A stretch of DNA of 64,000 bases from Rotaria sp. Silwood1. Taxonomy: Eukaryota; Rotifera; Eurotatoria; Philodinida; Philodinidae. Each line of letters begins with the position of its first letter. The first letter of the stretch is position 1. The notes below the pieces were generated by a model. The model had not been told where the DNA came from. It worked only from the letters and a program-made list of their open reading frames with translations, and searched no databases. Location: the NCBI GenBank assembly GCA_905250075.1, contig CAJNOP010000209.1, forward strand, positions 157,452 through 221,451, given 5' to 3'. Both the position numbers and the translations under genes were made by a program. Below, in pieces: positions 24,834 through 36,844 of this stretch.

Positions 24834-25949
24834 TCTGTAATGTTATTCCTTCAAACAGCTCATCATATAGTTATGAAATGTTATTGACTAACTGATGATT
24901 AATGGTGTGGGGAATGGCAGACTCCCGTTGACACCTAGAGTCGTATAAAAAAGCATTGCAATGATCAGAATGCTATAAAATACTAATAAATATATGATTC
25001 GATGGATTTAAGTAAAGAAAATCAAGAAGAGCCAAAATGTATTCTTATGCGCTTTCGTTCTTTAGTTAAACTTTATTACTGAATACTCAAGATTAAGTGT
25101 TCATGAAAAACCTTAATACTTAATATTAAGTTTAAGCTTTTCCACTCAATATTTAATTCATTTATCATCAAGTACTGAAGTGATAAACATGAGGCAAATA
25201 CCATTTAGTTTCGTTTTTTTTCGTCAGAACAATTTTTTTCAAAAATACGATATCTTTCCTCTATAAACTGTGACAAAAGTTCTGCAGTTTAAGGAATTTG
25301 AATCTCTAATTGATTTAACATAGTATTGAGACACCGATTAGTGATTTGAATTCCTTGACGCCGAAAAGCTTCGATTAAACTTTGCATGAAATCTGGATTT
25401 CCGCCAATAGCTAATTCCTGACGAAAGACGTCAACACAACGGTAAACTACCTTCCCTATTCAGTTGGCCAGAACCATTGAAATAACAGGAATCACTTGAA
25501 ATCAATAGAATCAGGAGATCAGCTTTCTCCTTGATGTATATCTGAAATCCTATTCTTCATGAGACTTGAAGACGAAATCGAATGACCTCAAATCACTATA
25601 AATAAGTTTTTAAAATAATTCAATTTTCAAATCTTATATTTAATTTATTTCTTATGTCGAACAAACAATTCAAAATAAAAAATATTATTGTTTGTTCTTT
25701 AATTTATCCCCATTTTAGAGTAACAATAATACGACAGTGATAATTGTTATTTTTTGTAACTTGAAATGGTAAATTAATCATAGTTCCATCAACTTTAAGT
25801 GAATTACATGTTGTCTTATTAATAGTTGTTTGAAAAGCTCCATAAAAGTCAAGTTGACCACGTACATCTTTATCTTTATAATTAAATATTGTCATATCAA
25901 GTTCATATGTTTGCCAAGTAATTGTTGTTGTATCTTTATTTGATGCTGT
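24834..25949. repeat. Segmental duplicate, copy B (contiguous with intact gene)
   Basis: Counterpart of 14,773-15,812. Here homology runs on without a break into the rest of the DUF4139-like gene, so this is the parental or fuller arrangement. The left border of the match in both copies lies just before the sequence ttccttcaaa. Confidence 0.85.
25289..25459 (-). other. Conserved short frame in duplicate B (possible terminal exon)
   Basis: 57 codons including the stop read KVVYRCVDVFRQELAIGG, then NPDFMQSLIEAFRRQGIQI, TNRCLNTMLNQLEIQIP. The frame is kept open in copy A as well despite substitutions. A candidate AG acceptor (ACTGAATAG) precedes it, and no ATG suits as a start. It lies about 245 bp downstream of the DUF4139-like stop on the same strand. 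It may be the last exon of a separate gene or an alternative 3' exon. Family not recognised. Confidence 0.35.
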
Positions 25950-27081
25950 TACATTTCCTTTTATTAAATATTGAACATCATTATCTTGACCAAGGACAAC
26001 TGTTTGTGTATAGTTTGTTGGAACATCAGGTAAATTTGATTGACCCATTAATATTTGATTATCACGAATGGTTAAAATTCCAGCTGGTAAAAATTGATCC
26101 GATATTAAATCATAATGCCGTTGAAATATACCTTTATATTGTCCACTACTAATACCAGTTGTCGTTTTATAATAAAATTTACATTTAAGATTAACATTTA
26201 TAAATGGTAAACGAATAGAACTTTTTGGACGTAATGTATACTTATCTTTTAATGAATAATAATAAAAACCTTTCTGTTCACCATCAAAATTAATAGATGA
26301 TGAACTGGTAATATCTATTGCAATTCCTGCTTGCACTGCTCGAACAGGTATACCTGTAGGGTAAGTATTTGCTAATTGAATATCACCACTGTATAAGTAA
26401 GTATTATCAACTTGATATTCTTGTTGTTGATTATTACGTATGTTGGCATAAGCTCGAAGATTACAAGCTTAAATCAAAGAGAAAAAACAAAACAAGTAAT
26501 TGGTTTTTTTTTAACGAAAATCAATCTATCAAGCACTCACTATTTGCATCTTTAATAAATAAGTCATAATTTGGCAACCAAGTTATGCCTCTCATTAAGT
26601 ATGATAATGTACCAGTATAAGTTGTGTCGTTCTTCTTAAATTCAAATCTTAAAGTTGTACCACCTTGATTGGGTCTTGTCGATCGGTATTCAATTGACCC
26701 TCTATCAGCATAAAAATAACCTTTTGTTCCCAAATTGTATAGCAACATTGTTTCCGGATCGATTATTTTTGCTTCTATAATCGTACATTTACATGGAGTT
26801 GATGGTCGTACAATAACTAAAGCATCTTTCAGTCCATCAATCGTATTATATAACTCTTGTTTAATAAATGGTGTTCCATCCCAACTGATCGAGCCATCAA
26901 TTATATTTGCATATTCATCATTTTTAAAATAAGATTGATAGGCACCAACACCACTTTGAATTTGACGAATTTCAGTTACGCTGTTATGAATATTTAGATC
27001 GACAGCACGTAGAGGATCGCTTATGAAAAAGATAAAAACGATAGATGAGAACAACATCGTTTTACAAAGAAAATATTTCAA
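25704..27081 (-). CDS. Secreted DUF4139-like beta-domain protein, two exons
   Basis: Exon 1 (27,081-26,541) and exon 2 (26,467-25,704) are joined across a 73-bp intron (GTGAGT...TTTAAG), giving 434 residues. Residues 1-26 form a signal peptide (LFSSIVFIFFISDPLRA). The body is beta-rich. It has a TLSYLMRGITWLPNYDLFIK block, then after the splice TCNLRAYANIRNNQQQEYQV and LYSGDIQLANT. This matches in layout the 'W-x-P-x-Y-D-L ... A-x-I-x-N ... L-S-x-G-D' core of DUF4139/MuiA-like proteins such as the one at 18,350, but without the coiled coil. Potential N-glycosylation sites (NYT, NKT, NVT) fit secretion. The function is unknown. The 3' third is duplicated at 15,567-15,812. Confidence 0.8.
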
Positions 27082-27404
27082 TAGTGTCTCTTTATAAATA
27101 TGCGTGTATATATATATATATATTTACAATCATCAATAAATCATGAGAATTCAAATGACCATCTATTCATTTTTATTCATTCCATTCATAGGAACATATT
27201 TTTTATCCATAAAAATAATAAAAAAAACATGAAAGGATAAAAATGAAACAAAATCTAAAACTATACACAAAAGCAGATCCTTTATAACGACATAATAAAA
27301 ATATAAAACATTTGGATTTGATTGCCATAAGTAGAGTTTTATTGTATGTTTTGGATCATATTTTTGCTGAAACCTATAATTAAGTTTCGATATTGAGAGG
27401 ATCT

Positions 27405-27518
27405 AGGTGTGGGTGCTGTATAACGCCTCTCTTTCCATATTCGATCAATTACTTGCACAACCACAATCAAACCCAAATTAACACATGACCACGCACGCAT
27501 CTACATCCATACCCGACC
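27405..27518. repeat. Telomere-like hairpin with long loop
   Basis: Short G-arm (taggtgtgggtgctg) followed by an extended C-rich half (acaaccacaatcaaaccca, then accacgcacgcatctacat and ccatacccgacc). The arms are unequal. Confidence 0.6.
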
Positions 27519-29472
27519 TCATTAGCACAAAGCATCATACATCGTAGTTTCACACCATCCAATACATCCAAATCCATTAAGCGCAACATTCCAAGGTCAC
27601 AGTTATGTATGAATGTACCCGTAACCTTGTTGAAAACAAGTAGTAATCGTGTATTAAAGTTGAGACATCGCCTTAGGCTTCGAGGTTTGATTAGGATGGG
27701 TATTGATCAAGTATCACTTAACATACATCCACTCACACCGTTGTTTCTATTATACAAAGTTTATATATGCCTTTCTTTAGTCGATATTGAAGACATATTT
27801 CAAATTGTTGAGAAAATTCTTTAAGTAGTATTGATATATGTGACATATGATGAACACGAACAAGAGAACGTATAATATTATTCATCATATTCTTGTGTTC
27901 CTGTTTCACTTGGTTTTGTCAATGCTTATTTTAATGAAGACGAATTTGATTTGATCTGATGTAGTTTAACCTTTAAATGTACAGAAATACCAATAACACA
28001 TATATTAGATAAAGAATTGAATTATTGAAGTGATTATTAAAGAAAATTTTTACTCGCATTATGTGAAAGATAATTTAATTGAATATAATTCAATGATACT
28101 TTTGAAACATCGACGATGGCGTTGACGTATGAACCTATTTGTATAGTGAGAGGGTAAGAAACATGCACCGTAATCGTGATTTCGTCATTGCTTAAAGGAC
28201 TCATTAGACGGTTTAGATTTAGTACCTAGTCAAATGAACCGAAGATCATATTTGAAAGGATTCGTTTCCAATTCAGTCTATGACCTATCTTCAACTCAAA
28301 GACAAATTGATCAGCCCAAATGTTAGTATCTTGTTATTTTTAACATCCACACGATGTTCATCAATATATCACCTTTCATTTAATGTAAGAAATTTATTGA
28401 TATTTATGTATATTCAATTATAAAGAAAATAATTCTTTCATTTCGAATGATTGACTTCTCAAACAGTTATGTAATATGTCAAAAATATTTTGTAAAAGAC
28501 AATAATTAATCTACTCATTAGTTTAAATTCTATATGATGTATAAAGAGATATCTTATTTGATGATTTTTTTTTCTTGAAGACAAAGGTCATTCATATTAG
28601 ATACATTTTAAGAAGCTAATGTGAAATTGCCTTCATATCGTACAAGTGTTCGTTCAAACATTGATATCTTCTTCTTTCTTCCGGTAGTCGACTCAATGTG
28701 TTATTGCATCACATGAAAAGATTTCATTTCATAGTTATTTTACTTTTCTTTGTTGATGGGGTCGGCTGTTGTCGAGTCAGTTACTTCGTATGTTTCTAGT
28801 AATAATCTATATATTACTTTTCCAAAGGTGTTGTATACTGAATGAGTTGTTTAGGAAGAGCAAAGCAGAGAACACCGGCAATTGGAGCACATAAAGAGAA
28901 ATCACGAAAAAATACTTCGAAATATTTGTGGATCTTTTCACGATCCATAATCTTGCCTTACCATCTGGCATTCAAAATAAGCTGCTCGCACGATCCGATC
29001 TCCTTTTTCAAATTATTATTACAGCTTCTCATATTTCTTTGATGAAATTTTCTTCAGTATTCCGGAACGGCGAGCACTGCGTTATTGTCTTTCTTATATG
29101 TTATTTCTATTACTTCAAGGTAAGTTTTTGCACAACTCGTTTGTAATATTTTGCATTTAACATCATTTATAAAGTTGTCGCCAAATTAACACTATAAACT
29201 ATCATCATGTTGTCTCTACTGTTCTTCATCATCCGTACTTTTTCGTACAACCAATCCTATATGATTTGATATGTTTCGAAACACTATACGTCGATTTTTA
29301 TAACTGATCGTTACTGGCGTTTCACCGATGGCCTTCATCCTGTTTCGTCTGATCATGATCACACCTTAAAAAATAGTTCTGGTCACTATCGTTACTACAG
29401 TACTCAGAATGAATCACTGATTCTTGTTGTTAAAATTAAAACTACCGATTAGCTAGAGCCACCAACTGATCA

Positions 29473-29540
29473 AGGGTTTGTGGGTGTGATGTGTCTTGTT
29501 TTTATTGGTAACTGCAATCATACCCACACTTATATCCTCA
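29473..29540. repeat. Telomere-like G-arm/C-arm hairpin
   Basis: gggtttgtgggtgtgatgtg faces atacccacacttatatcctc across a loop of about 30 bp. Confidence 0.7.
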
Positions 29541-30012
29541 CTTTTCCACCAGGCTTATAGATCAAATTGATGTTACTGTCATATATGTGACGAGCAGACA
29601 GTCACTGATAAGATGCAAAGAAACAAAAAAATTACCCTTATTCGCCGTTACGCATAGAGAGAACTGTTTTTTTCTTTTTCGCCGTTCTATTGAGGGCTCA
29701 ATTAAAAAAACATTAATTCACAATTCGAACGATAATGTGAACTTCGATCGATATTACGGGATTATGAGACTATACTAGACACCCACATGCAAACTTCACT
29801 AAGTCGTACCTCGTTAAATATTTGAATATTACAATAAACATTTAATATCTTTTATCCTATTATTTCCTGGTAGTACAGTTCTGTCATATATTTTTTTCTT
29901 CGATGTGCTTGTATTATTACGTTCATCGTACAAGGACACATTTTGTTGCTTTTGTTTCTCAAGAGTTTGTTATTCAGCTGCACATCAGAAGTTCTAACAC
30001 ATTGAAATGAGA

Positions 30013-30076
30013 ATGTGGGCGTGGGTATGTGTTGCTTTGGATTCAAAGAGTGCTCACATTTGCAGTCACACCCACT
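30013..30076. repeat. Telomere-like G-arm/C-arm hairpin
   Basis: atgtgggcgtgggtatgtg faces cacatttgcagtcacaccca. The arms pair imperfectly. Confidence 0.7.
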
Positions 30077-30129
30077 GCCAGACGATGAGTAGAGTTTTTC
30101 ATCTGACAATATACGATTTTTCTATTTTC

Positions 30130-30399
30130 TTCAGATGACTTCATTTACTCTTGATAAAAATTTGTGCCTTCTATTACAATTGGCAACAGACTCTGCTAGA
30201 TCAATGTCTGCTGCTCGTACAACGACTGGTCACGGAAAGCAAGAAAACAATCGTCTGATAGAATTGAAAAATAAATCAAAATTTTAAGTTTCAATGTGGC
30301 AACTGTGTCTTGTAGTCGAGCCTCTAGAAGTTCTTCCTTATCTCCGGCACCAAAAATAGAAATGCAGATTGTGTCCGATGAACTTTCTCTTTTCTGCAA
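30130..30399 (-). pseudogene. Possible ubiquitin-like fragment
   Basis: The minus-strand translation gives ISIFGAGDKEELLEARLQDT followed by VATLKLKI, then a short hydrophobic gap, then LAFRDQSLYEQQTLI, a TGA, and QSLLPIVIEG. The order 'D-T-V-x-x-L-K-x-K-I ... L-x-x-x-x-x-x-L-x-x-x-x-T-L' resembles the ubiquitin fold. The central part is replaced and there is an in-frame stop. This is a weak call based on pattern alone. Confidence 0.2.
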
Positions 30400-30568
30400 G
30401 ATAAGTCGACCATTATCAAACTATGCAGAAATTACCAAGTGAAAGCAATTGTTCCAATATATCAACCGTCTGAATATAATTGTTGATTTTAAAAATGGAA
30501 AAATACAATTCACTTCACTTGTCCTTCAAAATAGAACTTACAACATGTCGTAGGTATTATCATTCAAG

Positions 30569-30800
30569 AAGGGTGTGGGTGTGGGTGTGGGTCTGGGTCG
30601 GGTGTGGGGTGGGGGTGGGGGTGTGGGTCTGGGTGTGGGTGCGGGCGTGGGTGTGTCGGTGTGGTGGGGGTGGGGGTGTGGGTGCGCGTCTGGGTGTGGG
30701 CGTGGGTGTGTGGTTGCGGTGTGGGTGTGGCTGTGGGTATTATATACCTTCATACACCATACCCACACCCACACCCCACACCCACCCACACTCACACCCT
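30569..30800. repeat. Largest telomere-like hairpin (expanded G-arm)
   Basis: About 170 bp of GTGTGG/GGGTGT units (30,569-30,739) with interspersed GGGTC, GGGTGC and GGGGTGGGGG variants, a loop of about 20 bp (tattatataccttcatacac), then a C-arm of about 40 bp (30,762-30,800). The outer ends form a short non-telomeric inverted repeat: TTCAAGAAGGGTGTG on the left and, read in reverse complement, TTCAAAAAGGGTGTG on the right. The long open frames here in several phases are an artefact of the repeat. Confidence 0.9.
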
Positions 30801-31536
30801 TTTTGAAGTTGGCTTTTAAGATCAGGATATCAAGTTCTACTAGTTCCAAAAGTTTCATTTCATTCAGATGAAGTCGATGCAATTGTGATAAACTGTCGAA
30901 AGAATCATCCTCACCTTTACTAATCATCTATCATTAATTGGCCTCATCTTGAATCAGTATCGGGGGGAACGTATTCTTCTGGCTACTAATTACACTAATC
31001 TATGATATATGGAGTCAGTGTTTTTAATTCTCGAGAAAAGGCAGCCATCCGCTTCTGTACGAGTAAGAGGTTCTACTTCGCTTATTTCGCGCATTAAGAC
31101 ATGAGCGGTGTATGAGAATGAACACGATCTGATTTCGAAAATTTTCACGAACAAATAAGTAATTCATGCGAGTTTTCTATGTACTATTGCCTGCATTGAG
31201 ACTAGCAGCAAAAGTATTCAATGTACCTACCACTCTCTGGTACAGTCTTACTCGACAGCATTCAATGCAGTTGTGTGAGCAATTCCTTCAAGAACTATAT
31301 CAAAAAGCTCTCGACGTTTGGCGAAACAACCATGGAACTGATCTGAAGATTACTATTTAGATATCGAGAGTTAATTTTCATTCCTGTCGCTTTCCAGTAA
31401 TAATAGTAATTAACAGTAATCCTTTGCCCTATTTTCATTTTTTTTGTTGTTGAATGTAATGCAGAAATTCGTTTTAGCTTTATTTTGTCTGCAGATAGTG
31501 AAATATAAAATTGAGACAAAACTGCACAAATGCTTT

Positions 31537-33920
31537 CTATGTGCTATAATCAGAGTCGAATGTGATTGTGACACCCATTCGTTTTGGTATGGTTGCATCC
31601 CCTCCATCACCCGCATATTCGCCGGAATTGACTTCTGGTCCACCATCACCGAATGTTACACGTTGCATGAGTCGAGCACAAATAGCCTTCACTTCAAATC
31701 GAGCCAAATCTTGACCAATACATTGACGATGACCGCCACCAAATGGAATCGATGCTGCTTTGTTATTATTGATATCGTTACCTTCTACTAGAAATCGTTC
31801 AGGATAAAATTGATCAGGATCAACTGGTCCTGACCAATAACGTCTATCTCGTCCCATGTTATGGATGGCAATGAACACGAGATCACCTTTTCTCAATTCA
31901 GCTCCCGTCGATGGCAATCGATCATCGACAGTAAGTGTGCGTAGTGTACCGAAAGCAGGTGGAACAAAGCGAAATACTTCACGAAGAACACAATCCAAAT
32001 AGCTGAAGGAATCGAGTTGTTCGACGGAGAGTGATTGCATATTATACTGAGCCAATTCTTTCTTGATTTTGTTCTGCACTTCAGGATGTACACTGACCAA
32101 ATGAATAAACCAGGTCAGTGCAGCTGTTGTTGTCGAATAGCCTGCCATGAGAAATGCCAGCATCTCGTCCAGTACTTCAGCACGAGAAAGTCCTAAAAAT
32201 TCAAGAGAAAATAAGTAAAAAACCGATTTTTAACAGAAGACACAGTGCTTAGATCGGTTGTCAATAGAAGCTCATATATAGAATAGTCCAAAGATAGGCT
32301 TCGCGATAAAAGAAATTGAATATTTACATTCTGTTTCAATCAAACGAACTGATTTTTTTATTGATGGTAGAGAATCTTCCAAAGCTTTTTCATAAGAAAA
32401 ATATTAGCAAAAAAATATTTTGCTCTTTTACTATTGGCTTCACTAAGGAAATATCACTGATACAGATTGCAAAAGAAATCATGCTCTTGTGTGACAAGTT
32501 TAAATAGTAGAGCTTTTTGTTTTATCCAAAACGAATTATACGGGGAACATTCCTTGATAGTTAGAGAAAAAAATTAGCCTATTTAGATAGACTGGTGAAT
32601 TTATCAGGGTTCTCTTTTCAGAAGCAGCTTTTAGAATCCTCAGTGTGTTAATAATTTGTAATAAAAAAAAAACAATTTTGAAAGATCTTCGGTCATCAAT
32701 TAAAACAATAAGCTCCTTTGGTTGAAACAGAGTAAAGATATTCATTTTTTCATTGTGAAGCTATACTTATGGACCACCCTGCACAAATTTCTCGGTTAAT
32801 GTTTGACATGAAACTTGGAAAGAATCGGGCTGAGTTGGTTTTTAGCAGAGATAGGACCAAGACATTTATCAGTTAAGTACAAGTACTGGACTTTTACTTG
32901 CCGTACTTGTATTCATCCTCTCTCTGATTTTTGCAAGTAGAGCATTTCTGAATAATGTACTAGACTTACCTTTTTTGTCTTCTTCAGTCTTTGACGCTTC
33001 AAGTTTTTCATCTTGTTGTAATGAAGCGATTAATGATGCAATCAAACTTATTTTCTTGCGTTCAGCTCTCATCATTGGTGCCTCTTGGAACTCTTGTTCG
33101 ATCATATGATGTAAGTGTTGATTAATAAGGTCACGTGATCGTCGATATTTGAGATTAAGTAACAAGTAAAGACGACCGATGAGTGTCGGCATTTTTATTA
33201 CAGTCACAATCGCGTCCAGCACTGTGTACAATGCATGAGAAAATTCATTCGTATCCTTGTCTCCTTGATTATCCATTGTCTGGAGAGAATAGTCAAAAAA
33301 CATCAGACTGAATGTCTCAAGAACTAATTGTTGCAGTTGTTCAAACATATTTAAATGAATGTACTTTGGGTCGCTGTTGTTCGTTCGCCAACGAGTCAGC
33401 AATTTATCTGTACAATTTATTATTGTATCCAAGTGGTTGACAATTTTACCACGACGAAATAATGGATGAGTAATAGATGCGTGACGCTTATATTTGGACC
33501 CTAAATAGAATAGGTTTTGTATGTTATGACTTCAAACACATGACTGCTTCGTGTCTAACCTGTGAGACAAAAGATTGAATTCGGCATGATGAACTTCAGT
33601 TTCTCATCAAATACTTCTGCTTGATCATACTCATGTCGATGGGAAAATATGTGTTGTACATCTTCCAGACAGCATACAACAACCATACGAGCTGGACCAA
33701 ACCAAAATTGAAAGACATCGCCGAATTTATCTTGAAACTGTCGTAGTACATTAGGCAGTGGTTCGCCTTGCCAGATGACTCCCGTTTGTTGCAAATTGCC
33801 GAAGAGAAATTGTGGTGCCATACCAGGTAATGATCCACGTAAGGTAAAGTACACATTTTTGAGATAAACATACACGATTATTAGAAATAGCAGACCAACA
33901 ATGATTGTTAGTAGTAACAT
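31537..33920 (-). CDS. Cytochrome P450, three exons
   Basis: Exons 33,920-33,560, 33,500-32,970 and 32,192-31,537 (introns 59 and 777 bp, both GT...TTTAG, both phase 1) give 515 residues. Residues 1-22 are a membrane anchor, followed by a proline hinge (LPGMAP), so it is a microsomal monooxygenase expected to use NADPH-P450 reductase. Visible landmarks are the helix C region HPLFRRGK, the I-helix AGYSTT (about 314-319, where AGxDTT is usual), the K-helix EVFR (369-372, the ExxR motif), the PERF motif (428-431) and the haem loop FGGGHRQCIG (448-457) with Cys455 as the axial thiolate. All core elements are present, so the gene looks functional. The Asp-to-Ser change in the I-helix is notable because that residue helps proton delivery. 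The layout is CYP3/CYP4-like, but the subfamily cannot be given. The substrate is unknown. Confidence 0.92.
32285..32777. mobile_element. Inverted-repeat element inside the large P450 intron
   Basis: The left end (32,285 on: agtccaaagatagg, cttcgcgataaaag, tgaatatttacattctg, ttcaatcaaacgaactga) is matched by the reverse complement of the right end (ggtccataagtatag, cttcacaatgaaa, tgaatatctttactctg, ttcaaccaaaggagctta). The arms are about 90-110 bp and imperfect, around a core of about 270 bp with no coding capacity. It accounts for most of the 777-bp intron, while the gene's other intron is 59 bp. Probably an aged MITE or fold-back element. No target duplication was confidently identified. 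Confidence 0.6.
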
Positions 33921-36599
33921 TTTTCTTTTGTTGTTGTTGTTGTTATTTTATAAAGCACACATGTGCTTGAAATCAAATGTAAATATTTGAGACGATAAGA
34001 TCGTATGACACTGTTTTTCATCGTTTCTGTTTCTGGTATCGATGTCGGTGATTACACAAGAATGACTCATTTATATATAATGTGAGGAAAAAAAGCTTCT
34101 CCTTTTGCTGGCATGTCATAAATATTTACAGCGACAATGAAACCTTTTTCATACTGGCATTTGAACACTAACGCGTTTCTGTACCGATTGACTGACTTTC
34201 TATCTTACTCCCTTTCGAAGTCCGGACATGCGTCTGGATGTTCGGAAATGAAGTTTTGTCCTTTAAGATTTATGACCGAAGTTCATAAACATATATGCAC
34301 AGGAGATCGTAATAGAAAAAGCAGGAAAATCGAAATGGTTTGACTGGCTGTTCAGAATAGAATGCTCCTTGCTATATCTGATGTAGCGACCGGAGATCAT
34401 AATGAACAAGGTCGGATGCTTGGAATGTATGTTTAAGAGTACTTTTTACGGGAAAAAAAAGCCAAAAGAATGGAATGACATTGAGAGAGAGTTCGTAAAA
34501 GAATTCACTAGGAGATTTACTTAGTATATGCATAATTTTATGGATAGGCGGTTTTCTTTCTCTATCACTGTTCTCTATACTTTAGTAACTATAATGGTTG
34601 TTTCTAATTTTCGTTTTTTAACCTGTTCATAATACTGATATATGATAATGGTCTCTGTAGAAATGCAACACTATACAATGTAAGTAATAAAAAGTCTCTT
34701 TTTTCAAATATAATTGGTGATACAACTGATTCAGTGGTGAAGATGAATCAAGCTGCATCGTCGTAATGATATGAAGAGCGTACGCTTCAAAAGTAGTCTT
34801 TCATGAAGAAGAGAGCGTGTTTTTGCAGTTATTCTTTTTTCTTAAAGAACAACCCCATGTCCTCAAAATCCTGAAAAAAATGGCGATTAATCACGATAAA
34901 TTGAAAGGATAATTGTGAGCTGAAACGCAATACATCACCGATTTTTTTCCCATTCTTCTGAAGATTTTAGTGATAAATCGTGATTGTATGGGCGATTATT
35001 ATCCTTCACTATATCGATGATAGAAGTAATTTTGATCTTTGCTATTATACTAATAAGTTCCTATTACTGATTTATATTAAGGAATATTTTATTAAAAAAT
35101 TCAGTTTAAATTATTCTACACGAATAAAACATGTAATACAAATGAAAAATACTAGTACCGCATGCAATTTCTCATAGTCAAATGAAAAAATCGTAAAAAA
35201 ACGTTCATGTGTACGAATTGATGTTTTGATTTGAGCATTTCTCTGAAATCACTCGAAAGATTCATTTTTTAAATAAATTTAATATTTAAAACGGAGAATC
35301 GAATAGAAAGGATAATTAAAAAGCAGAACGAAACACAATGAAAATAGACGACATCATCTTAAGGAATAAACACAAGTTTTTCAATTTCACATTAATCTAG
35401 AATTGATCGACTCATCTGCAATTGAAGAATGTCCTAGTAATGACATCCATGCCGAAATTAAGCCTGTCTTTTAGTCTATAATGCCTAGATTTATTGTTGA
35501 ACAATATGCAGATATTATATGTATCTCTTAATTTCATAAATTTTCGAAAATTTCTCTAATTAAGTTTCAATTCTTAATGAGCTACTAAAATCAGTGGTTA
35601 CATGCGATGATTTATCGCTCTGGTTCATCAATGATTTTTCGAAAAATCGTTTCTTACATCAGAATCGGAATAAAGTTTGATATAATCACTGATTTTTTCA
35701 TGAAACGCAAGTAATCATGAGTTTACGCCGGTTTAGTTGAAAATTGCAAAAATCGCCACGATTTTCATAAAATGCGACTATTTGTTGTAGTTGTTCTTAG
35801 CTGTTGGAGAAAGAAAATATAATGATGATGATGTATATTCACACTAGAGTTACGAATAAATATTTCTTTCTTTTCTTTCCAAAAACTTGGTATTTATAAC
35901 GAAGAGTATGTAAAAAATAATGAGAATAAAAACTAACAGTAGAATTAGAATGATAAAAAGAAGAGCAATCTTGGCTGCTTGAATTCATGGAGACGTTCTT
36001 TATGCACCATCTTAGACTGTAAGAGAAGTATGTCACTTCACATTCTCCCAAAGGTCAGTAAACCTCAACATAACCACGAAAATGCTGCCTTTTTCATTCT
36101 GAACAATCTGCAACTTTCATTATCATCACTCTATCTTTGTCATTTCGAACTTTCTCATTTCGATCTCCAGTCCAAAATTCGCTATTCAACGACTAACAAT
36201 GGGTTGTCAGAGTTTGTTTCGAACTTCTGGACACAGTTCACTCCGAACATTCTATTTTTGCTTATATTTCATTGACTTTTGCCATTAAGAACTCTATTCT
36301 GAACACCCTGTCTTTTTTCTTATGTCCGGAGATTGTAACGGACTATTTCAACCGGAGTTCGTAATGAAAAAGTGAGACAAAAAGTCATTTTCCCTATATA
36401 CCTCAGTTTGACTGAAAAATAATCATAAAGTTTATCTCACGCATTTTGCAACAGAAACTAGAAATTATTTTGATGTACTACTTTTGCAATTTTCTCAATA
36501 AAATAAAGCCATTTCAACATTATACAACATAATTCATAGCTATCATCACTCTTGCACTGTCTAAACAAAAGTAATATGAGCTATTTTGCAATGCATATG

Positions 36600-36646
36600 T
36601 GCATGTGAATGTGGTTGAAAACAAGACTAAGACTCACATCCACTCT
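36600..36646. repeat. Short telomere-like hairpin
   Basis: atgtggttg precedes a loop of about 20 bp and gactcacatccactct. This is one of the more degenerate copies. Confidence 0.5.
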
Positions 36647-36844
36647 AATTCCAGTCTCTACAGTAAAAATGAATTTGTTTCTATTATTAGATTGTATTCA
36701 GGAATATTGTTGGATACAGAAGAGCAGTCGTTGTTAAAATTCAAAATAATCCGATTATAGAAATGAGTATTCTTTGAAAGAGAAATAAAATTAACTTGTC
36801 AGAGCATATATCTAAATGTTGACAGTTGGTATGAACTACGGTCT

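Larger units (their letters stand above)
27082..31536. other. Gene-poor stretch rich in telomere-like hairpins
   Basis: 4.4 kb holding four G/C-arm hairpins (27.4, 29.5, 30.0 and 30.6 kb). Short frames at 28,842-29,146 (plus) and 31,166-31,360 (plus; LPALRLAAKVFNVPTTLW and so on) look protein-like but are not recognised. A possible ubiquitin-like fragment lies at 30,130-30,399 on the minus strand. No complete gene seen. Confidence 0.4.

Noticed and set aside
30480..30927. Several long open frames on both strands (71-129 codons) at 30.5-30.9 kb
   Set aside because: They are produced by the GTGTGG hairpin repeat, give Gly-Val-Trp or His-Thr-Pro repeats in every phase, and carry no start context or domain.
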